Shown: piece after piece, positions 1-7,899 of the stretch
How the letters are laid out: every line of letters starts with the position of its first letter
Numbering within the stretch: the stretch's first letter is position 1
Source of the DNA: Alloacidobacterium sp963823845
GTDB lineage: Bacteria > Acidobacteriota > Terriglobia > Terriglobales > Acidobacteriaceae
DNA: 64,000 nt
Assembly (NCBI GenBank): GCA_963823845.1
Contig: CAWGND010000021.1
Location: forward strand, 62,001 to 126,000
Reading direction: 5' to 3'
Notes under the pieces: generated by a model
Told to the model about the DNA's origin: nothing
The model's input: only the letters and a program-made list of their open reading frames with translations
The model's database searches: none
Made by a program: the position numbers and the translations under genes

Positions 1-773
1 TGACCGAGGAGCAGACGAGCAATCTGGCCGAGAGGCGCGTTGGACCATTCAGTTTCGAGATCGACTGGCATGCTGTCGATGGCCGAAGCGCGCTGGAGAG
101 AGCCCTCGACGCGCAGGAGGCCAGTGTCGGACAGGCCAAGGTCGAGATCGGTGCGAACGGGTTGGGCTTCGAGGCGAATGCGCCATTCGTCGGGATTTGC
201 CAGCCACATGGCGAAGTCGGAATTGAGCAGAGAAAAGGGCCTTTTCTCCTTGCCGATTTTGAAATTGACGCGGGCGTTGCTGGCTTCAATGTAAGGAAAT
301 CGCGGGGAACTGCTGGCGCGCTTCTGTGCGGTCGGTGCGTTGGGAATGTGCGAGGCCTGCAGCAGAACATTGCCGATGTTCCATCGACCTTCGTTATTGC
401 GAACCAGATTGAGGCTCGGCTGGTCGAAGCTGATGCGACCGATTTCGAGGCGTCCGCGCCAGAGAGAGCTTAGCCGGATGGAGGCGTCGACGCTGGGGGC
501 GCGGAGCGTCGGCTCTGCGCCGAAGGCCGGGTCTTCTTCGACCAGAAAGTCGCTTAGTTCAAGGCCGGGGCGGGGGAGCAGGCGAAGGGTGACCGATGAT
601 AGATGCACGCGGCGGCCCAGGCTGCTGCCGATGGCGTCGGCGATGCGGCGCTGATAGCGGTTCATGTTGATGAGCGGCGGCAGGACCAGGGCCGCGGCCA
701 GCAGAAGCAGGGCGGTGAAGAGGAGCCAGTATTCTCGCTGTGATTTGCGCGGGTTGTCGCTGATCGCTTCCAC
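1..773 (-). CDS. AsmA family protein (N-terminal part, cut by window edge)
   Basis: The reverse strand from 773 to the left edge is one open frame with no stop. A hydrophobic anchor lies at about residues 20-40, just ahead of the sequence MNRYQRRIADAIGSSLG. The region after it is typical of AsmA/DUF748-type envelope proteins: SSVTLRLLPRPGLELSDF, then LWRGRLEIGRISFDQPSLNL and an RWNIGNVLL block. Such proteins are anchored in the inner membrane with a long periplasmic part and are linked to outer-membrane lipid homeostasis. The start is uncertain. GTG at 773 keeps the membrane segment, but I see no strong Shine-Dalgarno; ATG at 665 would lose the anchor. The gene is read in the same direction as the lepB genes upstream but is separated from them by a repeat-bearing spacer. 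The family call is fairly safe; the exact role is unknown. Confidence 0.75.
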   Translation of the reverse strand, partial: MEAISDNPRKSQREYWLLFTALLLLAAALVLPPLINMNRYQRRIADAIGSSLGRRVHLSSVTLRLLPRPGLELSDFLVEEDPAFGAEPTLRAPSVDASIRLSSLWRGRLEIGRISFDQPSLNLVRNNEGRWNIGNVLLQASHIPNAPTAQKRASSSPRFPYIEASNARVNFKIGKEKRPFSLLNSDFAMWLANPDEWRIRLEAQPVRTDLDLGLSDTGLLRVEGSLQRASAIDSMPVDLETEWSNAPLGQIARLLLG

Positions 774-787
774 GGTTGATTGAACAT

Positions 788-1012
788 TACCATTCGCAGG
801 CCTCTGTTGCCCCCCGGTATTTTGTACGGAGATCCTTTGTTTTGTGGCTTACGGGTGGTTCTGTACGGAGACTGTTTGTTTTCGAGCACTTAGCTCGTAC
901 GTTTGTACGGGTTTTGTTTGTTTTCAATGAGTTGCGGTGTCTGCTTGAAGAGGCATGGCTTTCGCCAAGCCTCTCTCTCTTATTATATCGTTTCTGAGGG
1001 GAATTCCCGGCA
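788..1012. repeat. Dispersed intergenic element, copy A
   Basis: Shared with copy B at 42328-42512, in the same order: a CCCCCCGG block; GTACGGAG followed by a TTTRTTTT tract and a TTACGG block; a second copy of the TTTRTTTT tract; a strong hairpin (here 949-974); CTCTC, then TATTATA; and finally GAATTCC with GGCA close by. Spacers differ in length. The shared order over about 190-220 bp in unrelated gene contexts indicates a repeated element rather than chance. Its function is unknown. Confidence 0.55.
949..974. terminator. Hairpin inside intergenic element A
   Basis: Arms AGAGGC-A-TGGC and GCCA-A-GCCTCT pair around a TTTC loop with a single A-A mismatch. The downstream sequence is pyrimidine-rich but has no clean U-run, so termination is only possible. 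The same position in copy B holds a hairpin of different sequence, which suggests the fold is kept. Confidence 0.4.
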
Positions 1013-1103
1013 CTGCTTGTTTCCTTGTAACTCATTGATAATAAGATAGTTAATTTTGACATGGCTGAGCCGGGGCTTGACAGTGGCGGTGGGGTCCTGG
1101 CTA

Positions 1104-1153
1104 CTCCTTCGGCTGCGCTCAGGACAAGCTCTTCGACTTCGCTCAGGATGACA
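1104..1153. repeat. Short dispersed repeat (CGCTCAGGATGACA type)
   Basis: This contains two tandem half-copies, CTTCGGCTGCGCTCAGGAC and CTTCGACTTCGCTCAGGATG followed by ACA. Related copies occur near 4530, 44281, 46320, 46800, 46860, 56600 and 57600, always between genes. Confidence 0.6.
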
Positions 1154-1224
1154 CTTTGTTTGAGGCGGATTTGTGCTTTCCCGCCCCTTTTTGTGCCTAT
1201 AGATGCGAACTGCAATCTTTGTAG

Positions 1225-2016
1225 CTATTTCACCAAATGAAGGGTGCGGCTCCAGCGGGTTTCGTCGAAGAAGTGGAGGATGATGTGGCCGATGAAGGCG
1301 AGGCGGTCGCCTATGGACGTCTTGTCGATCTGGTTATCGGGCGTAATGAATGACCAATAGACGAAGAGTGGGCGGCCTACGATGTTTTCCCTGGGGACGA
1401 AGCCCCAGTAGCGGCTGTCAAGGCTGACAGGACGGTTGTCTCCCATGGCGAAATAGCGTCCTGGCGGCACTACGAGGTTGTCTCCCTGAATATGATTCGG
1501 CAGGTCGATGGTCCATTCTGCCGTAACGTCACCGGCTTGCGAGGGGGGAACAGACGGAAAGTCGTCGCGGTAGGGGAAGTAGCCTTCTTCTCCGGGTTTC
1601 GCGGCCTGGGGTTCGTCCTGTGCTACTCCGTTCAGATAGACGATGCCGTTGCGCAGGTGAATGCGGTCGCCGGGGATGCCGACGACGCGCTTGACCAGGA
1701 AAATATGGTCGCCGTTTGGCTCGGCTACAGGCTTGAAGAAGACGATGATGTCGCCGCGCTTGACGTTGCGATAGTGCTCCCAGAATGCCCATTTGGCGGG
1801 GGGCGCGAGGGTCATGCGGTCAACGAGGACGTGGTCGCCGATGAGCAACGTCTTTTCCATTGAGGCTGACGGGATTTCGAAATTCTGGAAGATGAAGGTG
1901 AGCGCGAAGAGTCCTAGGACGAGCACGCTGCAGATGGAAGCGATGAACTCAAGGGGAGTTTCTTCATGGTGGGTGCTTTTTTTCTCTGACTGCGTTTTTT
2001 CCAGAATCTGTTCCAT
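1225..2016 (-). CDS. lepB: Signal peptidase I (paralogue 1)
   Basis: Cleaves signal peptides from exported proteins at the periplasmic face of the inner membrane. The protein has 263 residues, with a cytoplasmic N-terminus and one membrane segment at about 22-43. The catalytic serine box is IPSASMEKT (Ser52) and the general-base lysine box is LVKRVVGIPGD (Lys109). A late GDNRPVSLDSRYWG box is typical of the S26 family. It lies 151 bp downstream of the second lepB paralogue and reads in the same direction, so the two are likely a tandem duplication. The spacer between them holds a palindromic repeat (2031-2093). I use lepB for family recognition only; which copy is the main enzyme cannot be told from sequence. 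Confidence 0.93.
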   Translation of the reverse strand: MEQILEKTQSEKKSTHHEETPLEFIASICSVLVLGLFALTFIFQNFEIPSASMEKTLLIGDHVLVDRMTLAPPAKWAFWEHYRNVKRGDIIVFFKPVAEPNGDHIFLVKRVVGIPGDRIHLRNGIVYLNGVAQDEPQAAKPGEEGYFPYRDDFPSVPPSQAGDVTAEWTIDLPNHIQGDNLVVPPGRYFAMGDNRPVSLDSRYWGFVPRENIVGRPLFVYWSFITPDNQIDKTSIGDRLAFIGHIILHFFDETRWSRTLHLVK

Positions 2017-2030
2017 CTTCCTGCCTAGAT

Positions 2031-2093
2031 CTCACCGGGGCTAAAGTCCCTGCCGATTTTGTTTTCACCGGGCTAAGCCCGGTGCTTCTACCC
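2031..2093. repeat. Palindromic intergenic repeat (REP-like family 1, copy A)
   Basis: An imperfect CACCGGGGCTAAAGTCCCTG half is followed by a 9-bp-arm perfect palindrome CACCGGGCTAAGCCCGGTG (2066-2084) and the tail CTTCTACCC. Copy B at 46511-46589 has the same two-part order and the identical tail after a different palindrome, so arm changes have been compensated. Confidence 0.65.
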
Positions 2094-2167
2094 TAAAACC
2101 GATCTCTGAAGGCCGCACCTTTTTTGAGGTTCCGGTTGAAGAGGTTGCTGAAAACCATCCTCACGAA

Positions 2168-3007
2168 CTACCACACGATGCGAAACATGCGGTCCCAGCG
2201 GGCGAAATCGACGACGCTGTTCACGGGGTCCTTATCGTGTCCGAGTCTATCACCCGGAAGGTCGGGGACATCTGTGGTAGAGGGTTGGCGGATGGAGAAA
2301 TAGATAACAAATGGGCGGCCGACGACGTTGGGGCGGGGCACGAATCCCCAGTAGCGGCTGTCCCGGCTGTGGTTGCGGTTGTCGCCCAGGACGAAGTAGT
2401 GGCCGGGCGGGACGATGAGGTCGCCACTCTGCACGTCGCGGCGCATCTCCATCCACCAGTTGGTATCGACGCCAGGGTCGGTGTAGAGGTTGGTCGGGAA
2501 CTGGTCGCGGAAGTTGTCAGAGTAAGACGGTTCGTAGACGGCGTAGGGTTCAATGATTTTCTGGCCGTTGAGGAAGACCTGCCCGTCGTGGAGGTGAACG
2601 TGGTCGCCGGGGACAGCGATGACGCGCTTAACGACGTGGTCGGATGGGTCGAGCGGGAAGTGGAAGACGACGATATCGCCACGCTGGATCTGGCGGTAGG
2701 GAAGCAGCCAGCGCCAGACGCCGGACGGCGCGTAGATCATTTTGTTGACGAGCAGAAAGTCGCCGACGAGGAGAGTGTGCTCCATCGATTCGGACGGGAT
2801 GCGGAAGGGCTGCACGATGAAGGTGAGGATGAAGAGCGCGATGACGATGATCGAGAGCAGGGAGCACGCCGTGTCCGGCACCGTGGGATAGACGAGGTGG
2901 TGCTTGTGTGTGGTGGAGGGTTTTGCAGCGGGCTGAGGCGCCACCGTTTGCTGCTCGGCGGGAGGGCTTTCTACGCTAGTGGCAAACGTGATGAGAGGCT
3001 CACTCAC
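2168..3007 (-). CDS. lepB: Signal peptidase I (paralogue 2)
   Basis: This is a second S26 signal peptidase. From a GTG start at 3007 it has 279 residues: a proline- and alanine-rich cytoplasmic N-terminus, one membrane segment at about 48-66, the serine box IPSESMEHT (Ser74), the lysine box HVVKRVIAVPGD (Lys127) and GDNRNHSRDSRYWG near the C-terminus. The GTG is chosen because AAGAGG lies 6 bases upstream and the start overlaps the end of rnc by 8 bases, giving likely translational coupling. ATG at 3034 is the alternative. A rnc-lepB order fits known lepB-rnc linkage in other bacteria. The insert between the lysine box and box E is longer than in paralogue 1, including YAVYEPSYSDNFRDQFPTN. 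Confidence 0.92.
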   Translation of the reverse strand: MSEPLITFATSVESPPAEQQTVAPQPAAKPSTTHKHHLVYPTVPDTACSLLSIIVIALFILTFIVQPFRIPSESMEHTLLVGDFLLVNKMIYAPSGVWRWLLPYRQIQRGDIVVFHFPLDPSDHVVKRVIAVPGDHVHLHDGQVFLNGQKIIEPYAVYEPSYSDNFRDQFPTNLYTDPGVDTNWWMEMRRDVQSGDLIVPPGHYFVLGDNRNHSRDSRYWGFVPRPNVVGRPFVIYFSIRQPSTTDVPDLPGDRLGHDKDPVNSVVDFARWDRMFRIVW

Positions 3008-3818
3008 TGGCAGCCTCTTTTGGCGGGGCTCCATTCGTGGTCCGCGCTGCGGCCTGCTCCTCCATATTGACCAGTTTTTCCAGCGCGCGGCGCGCCGCTT
3101 CTTGCTCGGCTTTTTTCTTGGTGCTGCCGGTGCCGCGCGCGAGTGCCTTGCCGGGGGTGCCATTGTCGGGAACGCGGACTTCGACGGTGAAGCGCTTGCG
3201 GTGATCGGGGCCGGTTTCGGCCTTCACGACATATACGGGCTGGTTGCCTTTCTGTGCCTGGAGAAATTCCTGGAGCGCGGATTTGTGGTCGCCAATACTA
3301 CGGCCTTCGAGTAGCTCCTTTTGCAACTCCATGACGGAGGGCGTGACGACTTCGCGCTCGACAAAGGCGCGGGTGGTTTCGAGCCCGGCGTCGAGATAGA
3401 GGGCGGCTACGACGGCCTCGATGCAGTTGGCGAGCAATGCCGCTTTTTTGCGGCCGCCGCTGCGATCTTCTCCCTTGCTAAGGCGCAGATACTTGCCCAG
3501 TTTGAGGCGCAAAGCTACATTCCCGAGGTGCCTGCGGCTGACGAGAGCTGAGCGGAGGCGCGTCAGTTCACCTTCGCTCAATTCGGGGAAGCGCTTAAAG
3601 AGGGATTCGGCGACAAGCAGGCCGATGACGGCATCGCCGAGGAACTCCATTTGCTCGTTGTCTTCAGGAAGCGGCTGGTCGGTTTTGCCGGCTTCGGAGA
3701 GCTGGGATTCGTGGGCGAGGGAGCTGTGAGTGAGTGCCTGGACGAGGAGGTGCTCCTGCACGAACTTGTGTCCGAGTGTGCGTTCGAGCGATTGAAATGC
3801 AGGTTGCCCCATTCGCAA
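3000..3818 (-). CDS. rnc: Ribonuclease III
   Basis: Cleaves double-stranded RNA, including rRNA precursors, as a cytoplasmic dimer. The signature NEQMEFLGDAVIGL gives catalytic Glu58 and Asp62, and a second acidic cluster lies in NCIEAVVAALYLDAG. A C-terminal double-stranded-RNA-binding domain runs from about residue 175 (DHKSALQEFLQ) to GSTKKKAEQEAARRALEKL. At 272 residues it is slightly longer than average because of a polar tail. The start is either TTG at 3818, nine bases after GGAG, or ATG at 3812. Its 3' end overlaps the lepB start, so the two are probably one transcript. Confidence 0.95.
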   Translation of the reverse strand: MRMGQPAFQSLERTLGHKFVQEHLLVQALTHSSLAHESQLSEAGKTDQPLPEDNEQMEFLGDAVIGLLVAESLFKRFPELSEGELTRLRSALVSRRHLGNVALRLKLGKYLRLSKGEDRSGGRKKAALLANCIEAVVAALYLDAGLETTRAFVEREVVTPSVMELQKELLEGRSIGDHKSALQEFLQAQKGNQPVYVVKAETGPDHRKRFTVEVRVPDNGTPGKALARGTGSTKKKAEQEAARRALEKLVNMEEQAAARTTNGAPPKEAASE

Positions 3819-3967
3819 TGCAGCCTTCTCCTACTTTAGACGATTTGTTAGACAAAGAGGGGGCCGTGGGTTGAAGTGGAATGATTCGTCTTATCGATGA
3901 GGGTACAGCCGAGGACGTATATTTTTGTAAAAGACGGTCTGGGAACCAGCAGTAAGGAGACCCTGCC

Positions 3968-4526
3968 ATGGCGGAAGAAAGCGTTACAATTTCATCCCGG
4001 CGGCCGCTGAAGGAAAGAGCCGCCGATGAATTCAAACGGTTCATCTTTATTTTTCTATACCTTTGGGTTGTGTTTGCATTGTTGTCTCTTCACAAGAGCT
4101 TCGTTCTATCACAGCATCGTTTGGACTATCAGGAGCATACCTTCGCGTTTATCAACGCGTTCATCTTTGCAAAGGTTCTGCTTGTCGGTGAGCATTTTCA
4201 ATTTGGAACGCGATTCAAGGATAAGCCGCTGATCTATCCGATCCTGCACAAGTCGTTCATCTTTACTGTGGTAGTGATCGGTTTTCACATTGTAGAGGTC
4301 ACTTTGGTAGGACTGTGGCACGGCAGTATTAAAAACAACCTTGCGATGGCGGGCCTGGAGACTGTGCCTGGCATCCTATCGTGGGGCATCATGTCTTTTA
4401 TCGTGTTGTTGCCGTTTTTTCGGGTTCAGGGAGATTGGCCGAGTGATCGGCCGCAAGGAGCTGTGGGATCTGATTTTCAAGTATAGAGCGAGCGATCCCC
4501 GACTGACTTTGTTAGGTCGGCCTTAG
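3968..4526 (+). pseudogene. Small integral membrane protein gene, 3' end shifted at a T6 run
   Basis: The frame from ATG 3968 (after AAGGAG) encodes a protein with four hydrophobic helices and no recognised domain. In this frame it ends at 4486 with VQGDWPSDRPQGAVGSDFQV, which looks unlike a membrane-protein tail. After the run of six T at 4415-4420 the next frame reads FFGFREIGRVIGRKELWDL and continues to a stop at 4526, which looks like a native amphipathic helix. Five T would join the two parts. This is therefore either a one-base insertion, slippage or a sequencing error. If the short frame is real, the gene is 3968-4486 and 172 residues. Function unknown. Confidence 0.55.
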
Positions 4527-4529
4527 GTT

Positions 4530-4591
4530 CTTCCTCGCCCTTCGCTTTGCGAAGGCTGCTCAGCAGATCTTTCACTTCATTCAGGATGACC
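4530..4591. repeat. Short dispersed repeat between convergent genes
   Basis: A 7-bp-arm hairpin CCTTCGC-TTT-GCGAAGG (4539-4555) is followed by a degenerate TTCATTCAGGATGACC. It belongs to the same family as 1104-1153. It sits between two converging genes and could also help end transcription. Confidence 0.5.
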
Positions 4592-4602
4592 AACACTTAA
4601 AG

Positions 4603-6363
4603 CTATTCGTGTGGTGAGGTTGTTGGGGGTTGGGGGTCTGGTTTCTTGGAGGACGACGTGTCGGTATCGTCACTGTCGTCCTCCTTCTGTGCGCTATGCG
4701 GTGGCTCGAAGGGCTGCTTGATTCCTTTTTCGGCTGCTGCTTTTGTGTCGGGCTGGCCGTCGCGGACTGTCAAGGCGGTTTTGTATTCGACGAGGGCTTC
4801 GTCGCGCTCATCGCGGATATCGTGGATGCGGCCGAGGTAAATGTGCGACCAGGCCAGCAGACGCGGGTCCTTTGAGAGGCGGAGCGTTTCGTTGAAGCTC
4901 TTTTCGGCTTCGTCCATCCGGCCCTGCATGACGCTGGTGAGGGCGAGGATGTAGTCGGCGCGGCCAGGGTCGGGGGTATGCTCTGCGAGCGCCTGCTGCG
5001 CGAGCTTTTCCGCGCCCGCGGCATCGCCCTGGTGCAACTTGATCTCGGCGAGGTCGAGGCCGTGGGGCGTGCGGGTAGCGTAGCGGATGACGTCAGACGA
5101 GCCTGCCTCGGCGAAGTGGATGTCGCGGGCGCGGTGGATCTGCTGGTCGATGTCCATGCCGTAGACCATGGGGCCGATGGCTTCCTTGAGGCTGTCGGGC
5201 GTGTGTTCGAAGGCGATGAGCTGGTCGTAGAAATATTGCGTGAGCACGAAGCCCGCGGTCATGCTCCGGTTGATGGCATTCTGTCGGGCGGCTGCGATGC
5301 GCTGCAGTGAGGCATTGTGTTTCTGTGTTTCGCGCTCGAGGTCGTTGCGGCGGACATCGTCGGGAATTTTGTATTCGGCGATGCCGGTGTCCATCGTGCG
5401 GGCTTCGATGGCGCGGATGAGGCACTCGATGACGAGCGAGACGATGTCGCTGCGGTACTGGAATTCGAGCGGAGCGTCGCGGACGGTCTTGAGGATGGGC
5501 AGAAGGCGATCCATCGCCGTGGCGCGTGAATAGAGCAACGGCTCGATCACATAGTGCAGATATGTGTGGCGCACTTCCTGCATGTGGATGCTGCCGTTCA
5601 CGGGCGATGCTACGACGATGTAATCGGGGCCGTAAACGCGGGCGTTGGTTTCCGCGGGCGAGAGCAGCGGCTCCAACACGACGAGAAAGCGACCGCCGTT
5701 GTAAGTGCTGGCTGGCATCTTGAGGTAGACGTCGGTGGTGACGATCATGCGCGTGAGCGGATCGTGCAGTTTGGCGACCTGGCCATCGTATTCGGCGTGA
5801 TTTGCGATCCAGATGAGGTGCAGCTGCGTGGCCTCGGCGAAGGCGTGCAGCAGGGGCACCATGTCGATGACCTGGGTGGAATCGGGAGGCATGTCGTCCT
5901 GCTCGACGCTGAGGGCGAGTTCGGGCGGCGGAGTGAGATAGAGGGCGAGCGAAACGTACTGTGCGAGGTCGCGGCTGGCGTCGCCGAGGCGGTGCTGGTT
6001 GATGAAGACGCAGATCTTATCGCGGGCGTCGCGCGCCGCTTCCGACTGCAGCATGGCCTGGTTGACATGGTCGCGCACGCGGGTGCGAGTAGGGTCGGAG
6101 TCAGCGAGGCCGTTGTCGTATCCGCAGGCGTTGAGCGCGACGGCTACGTCGAAGAGGGCTTCGCTGGTCTGGAGGCTTACGGTCGGACCGGCGGGGTCGA
6201 CGAGCGCTGGCGGTTTTTCGGGTCGCGGCTGGAGATTCGGCTGCGGCTGTTGCTTTGCCGGCGGATTGGCGGGTTGCTGAGCGATGGCCACGCTGGTGGC
6301 GAAGAGAGCGGCGATGACGATGGGAGCGCAGGCCCTAAGGCGAGGATTCAAGCGAAACGGCAT
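4603..6363 (-). CDS. Secreted TPR-containing protein of unknown function
   Basis: 586 residues. A signal peptide is visible (MPFRLNPRLRACAPIVIAALFATSVAIAQ), followed by a proline- and glutamine-rich linker. The middle part has no domain I recognise. From about residue 440 to 545 there are tetratricopeptide-like repeats (DLAEIKLHQGDAAGAEKLAQQAL, then DYILALTSVMQGRMDEAEK, then AWSHIYLGRIHDIRDERDEA). The tail is acidic and serine-rich. TPR modules bind other proteins, so a periplasmic scaffold is possible, but that is inference. The gene stands 48 bp from the APC permease and reads in the same direction, so the two may be cotranscribed. Confidence 0.7.
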   Translation of the reverse strand: MPFRLNPRLRACAPIVIAALFATSVAIAQQPANPPAKQQPQPNLQPRPEKPPALVDPAGPTVSLQTSEALFDVAVALNACGYDNGLADSDPTRTRVRDHVNQAMLQSEAARDARDKICVFINQHRLGDASRDLAQYVSLALYLTPPPELALSVEQDDMPPDSTQVIDMVPLLHAFAEATQLHLIWIANHAEYDGQVAKLHDPLTRMIVTTDVYLKMPASTYNGGRFLVVLEPLLSPAETNARVYGPDYIVVASPVNGSIHMQEVRHTYLHYVIEPLLYSRATAMDRLLPILKTVRDAPLEFQYRSDIVSLVIECLIRAIEARTMDTGIAEYKIPDDVRRNDLERETQKHNASLQRIAAARQNAINRSMTAGFVLTQYFYDQLIAFEHTPDSLKEAIGPMVYGMDIDQQIHRARDIHFAEAGSSDVIRYATRTPHGLDLAEIKLHQGDAAGAEKLAQQALAEHTPDPGRADYILALTSVMQGRMDEAEKSFNETLRLSKDPRLLAWSHIYLGRIHDIRDERDEALVEYKTALTVRDGQPDTKAAAEKGIKQPFEPPHSAQKEDDSDDTDTSSSKKPDPQPPTTSPHE

Positions 6364-6410
6364 TGGCTGGGAAACTCTATTGAAAGTTTAGTGAAGCGTA
6401 AACGGTGCGG

Positions 6411-7733
6411 TCAATCGCCGCTAGAAGCGAGGGCTGAGTCGTTGGCTGTTTTATGGCTCCAGCGTTTGCGTGAGATCCAATAGAAGATGGGGCCAGCAAG
6501 GGCGATGAGAAATCCGAAGAGGAGTGCGGGAATGTGGGCCATGCGTTCGTCGCGCGCGGCGTACATGACGTATCCGATGAGCAATGCGGGGGGAATGCCC
6601 AGCGTACAGGCCATGAAGAGATTGCCGGCGCGGAAAGGACGCGGCAGGTCGGGCTCCGTGAAGCGCAGCACGGCGAGCGCGACGAATTCGAGGAGCAGGC
6701 TGCTGCCATAGAGGATGAGGTCGATGGAGATAAGTTCTTCAAAGCGGAAGCCCAGAGCTGCGGCCCATGCGACGCTGCAGACGACGATCGCTGCCCAGGG
6801 AACGCCGCGCTTGTTTTTCAGGGAGAGCCACGACGGGAGCATGCCATCCTGCGCCAGCACCATGGGCAGGCGCGTGTAAGACATCACGAGTGCGTTGAAC
6901 ATGCCGAGGCCGCTGAAAGTGCCGCAGAGCACGATCGCGCCTGCGAGGATCGGGCCACCGAGAAAACGCGCAGTGTCGGTCCACGAGCCGGTGGTGAACT
7001 GATCGACTGGAATTCCGGCATACGCTATCGCTACGACGGGAAGTATGTAGGAGATGGCAACCAAGGCGGCAGCGGCGATCATGGCCAGAGGATAGTTGCG
7101 GCGCGGGTTCTCTACTTCTTCGGCGACGGTGGAGGCGTTGTCCCAGCCCATGTAGTTCCACAGCGCCACGATGACAGCGGTGCTGATGCTGCCTCCGGTG
7201 AAGGCTGTTGCGTGGTTGTGCCAATGCAGGCCGTGCAGGAAACCGAGAACGATCAAGACGACAAAGGGCGCAATCAGGAGGATGAAGAGAGTGACAGAAC
7301 CTTCACCGACGGCGGGCGCTCCGCAGAAGTTCCAAAGGCAACAGGCGGCGACCATGGCTACTTCCCAGGCGATGCCATGCGAGCCCGCGGTCCACGTGGG
7401 AAAAATTTTGCTGAGGTAGAGGACGAAGAGTGTGGGGTAGATGGCCATGTCGAAGACGCTGGCCGTGAGCGAGAGCCATGCTTCCTGATATCCCCAGAAC
7501 GGACCCAGGGCACGGCGAACCCAGACGTAGAATCCTCCCTCGGAGGGGATGGCGCTGGTGAGTTCTCCGAGCATGAGCGCAGTGGGCAAGCTCCAGATGA
7601 GCGGGAAGATCAGCAGGATGATGAGCGCCTTGGCATAGCCTGCGCCGCCGAGGATGTCCTCGATGCCGTAAGGGCCGCCGGAAACCATGAAATAGGTGGC
7701 GGCAATGAGCGGCACAAGGCGCATGCGACGCAT
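6411..7733 (-). CDS. APC-family amino acid permease
   Basis: 440 residues with about 12 hydrophobic helices. The N-terminal region FMVSGGPYGIEDILGGAGY and LGELTSAIPSEGGFYVWVRR are typical of the amino acid-polyamine-organocation superfamily: a glycine-rich broken first helix, then the E-GG-Y motif. These inner-membrane carriers import amino acids by proton or sodium symport or by exchange. The substrate cannot be read from sequence. The start is ATG at 7733; an in-frame ATG lies three codons later. Confidence 0.85.
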   Translation of the reverse strand: MRRMRLVPLIAATYFMVSGGPYGIEDILGGAGYAKALIILLIFPLIWSLPTALMLGELTSAIPSEGGFYVWVRRALGPFWGYQEAWLSLTASVFDMAIYPTLFVLYLSKIFPTWTAGSHGIAWEVAMVAACCLWNFCGAPAVGEGSVTLFILLIAPFVVLIVLGFLHGLHWHNHATAFTGGSISTAVIVALWNYMGWDNASTVAEEVENPRRNYPLAMIAAAALVAISYILPVVAIAYAGIPVDQFTTGSWTDTARFLGGPILAGAIVLCGTFSGLGMFNALVMSYTRLPMVLAQDGMLPSWLSLKNKRGVPWAAIVVCSVAWAAALGFRFEELISIDLILYGSSLLLEFVALAVLRFTEPDLPRPFRAGNLFMACTLGIPPALLIGYVMYAARDERMAHIPALLFGFLIALAGPIFYWISRKRWSHKTANDSALASSGD

Positions 7734-7845
7734 ACGTGACTTGGGCCTCGGCAGTGCAGCGACGGCGTTGACTTCAGGTTCCTCCTCGAGAAGCAGCGCT
7801 ACACGAAGACTGTAAAAGAAATTGAAGGGAAGTTTGCAACAAAAT

Positions 7846-7877
7846 GCGGCAGTTCATTTGAGGAGATGAACTGCCGC
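7846..7877 (-). terminator. Strong hairpin terminator
   Basis: A perfect 12-bp stem (arms GCGGCAGTTCAT and ATGAACTGCCGC) with an 8-base loop. On the minus strand it is followed by ATTTTGTTGC, so it fits an intrinsic terminator for the leftward gene ending at 7900. Confidence 0.7.
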
Positions 7878-7899
7878 TTTGAGGCGGGTGGCGTGCTAA

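Larger units (their letters stand above)
774..1224. other. Intergenic spacer of 451 bp with two repeat types and a hairpin
   Basis: No convincing gene is present. The left part (about 788-1012) resembles a second spacer at 42.3-42.5 kb and contains a hairpin at 949-974. The right part (1104-1153) is a copy of the short repeat that contains CGCTCAGGATGACA. Any transcript of lepB running left would cross this region before reaching the AsmA gene. Confidence 0.6.

Noticed and set aside
2237..3070. 277-codon plus-strand frame opposite lepB
   Set aside because: It mirrors codon bias of the antisense lepB gene (GC-rich third positions) and has no domain; lepB is certain.
3008..3163. N-terminal extension of lepB paralogue 2
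   Set aside because: It overlaps rnc coding sequence and encodes a basic non-family segment; the GTG with AAGAGG is preferred.
5554..6483. 309-codon plus-strand frame opposite the TPR protein
   Set aside because: Antisense shadow with no motif or ribosome-binding site.
6534..7739. 401-codon plus-strand frame opposite the APC permease
   Set aside because: Antisense shadow: highly charged low-complexity protein without pattern, fully inside a well-supported permease gene.
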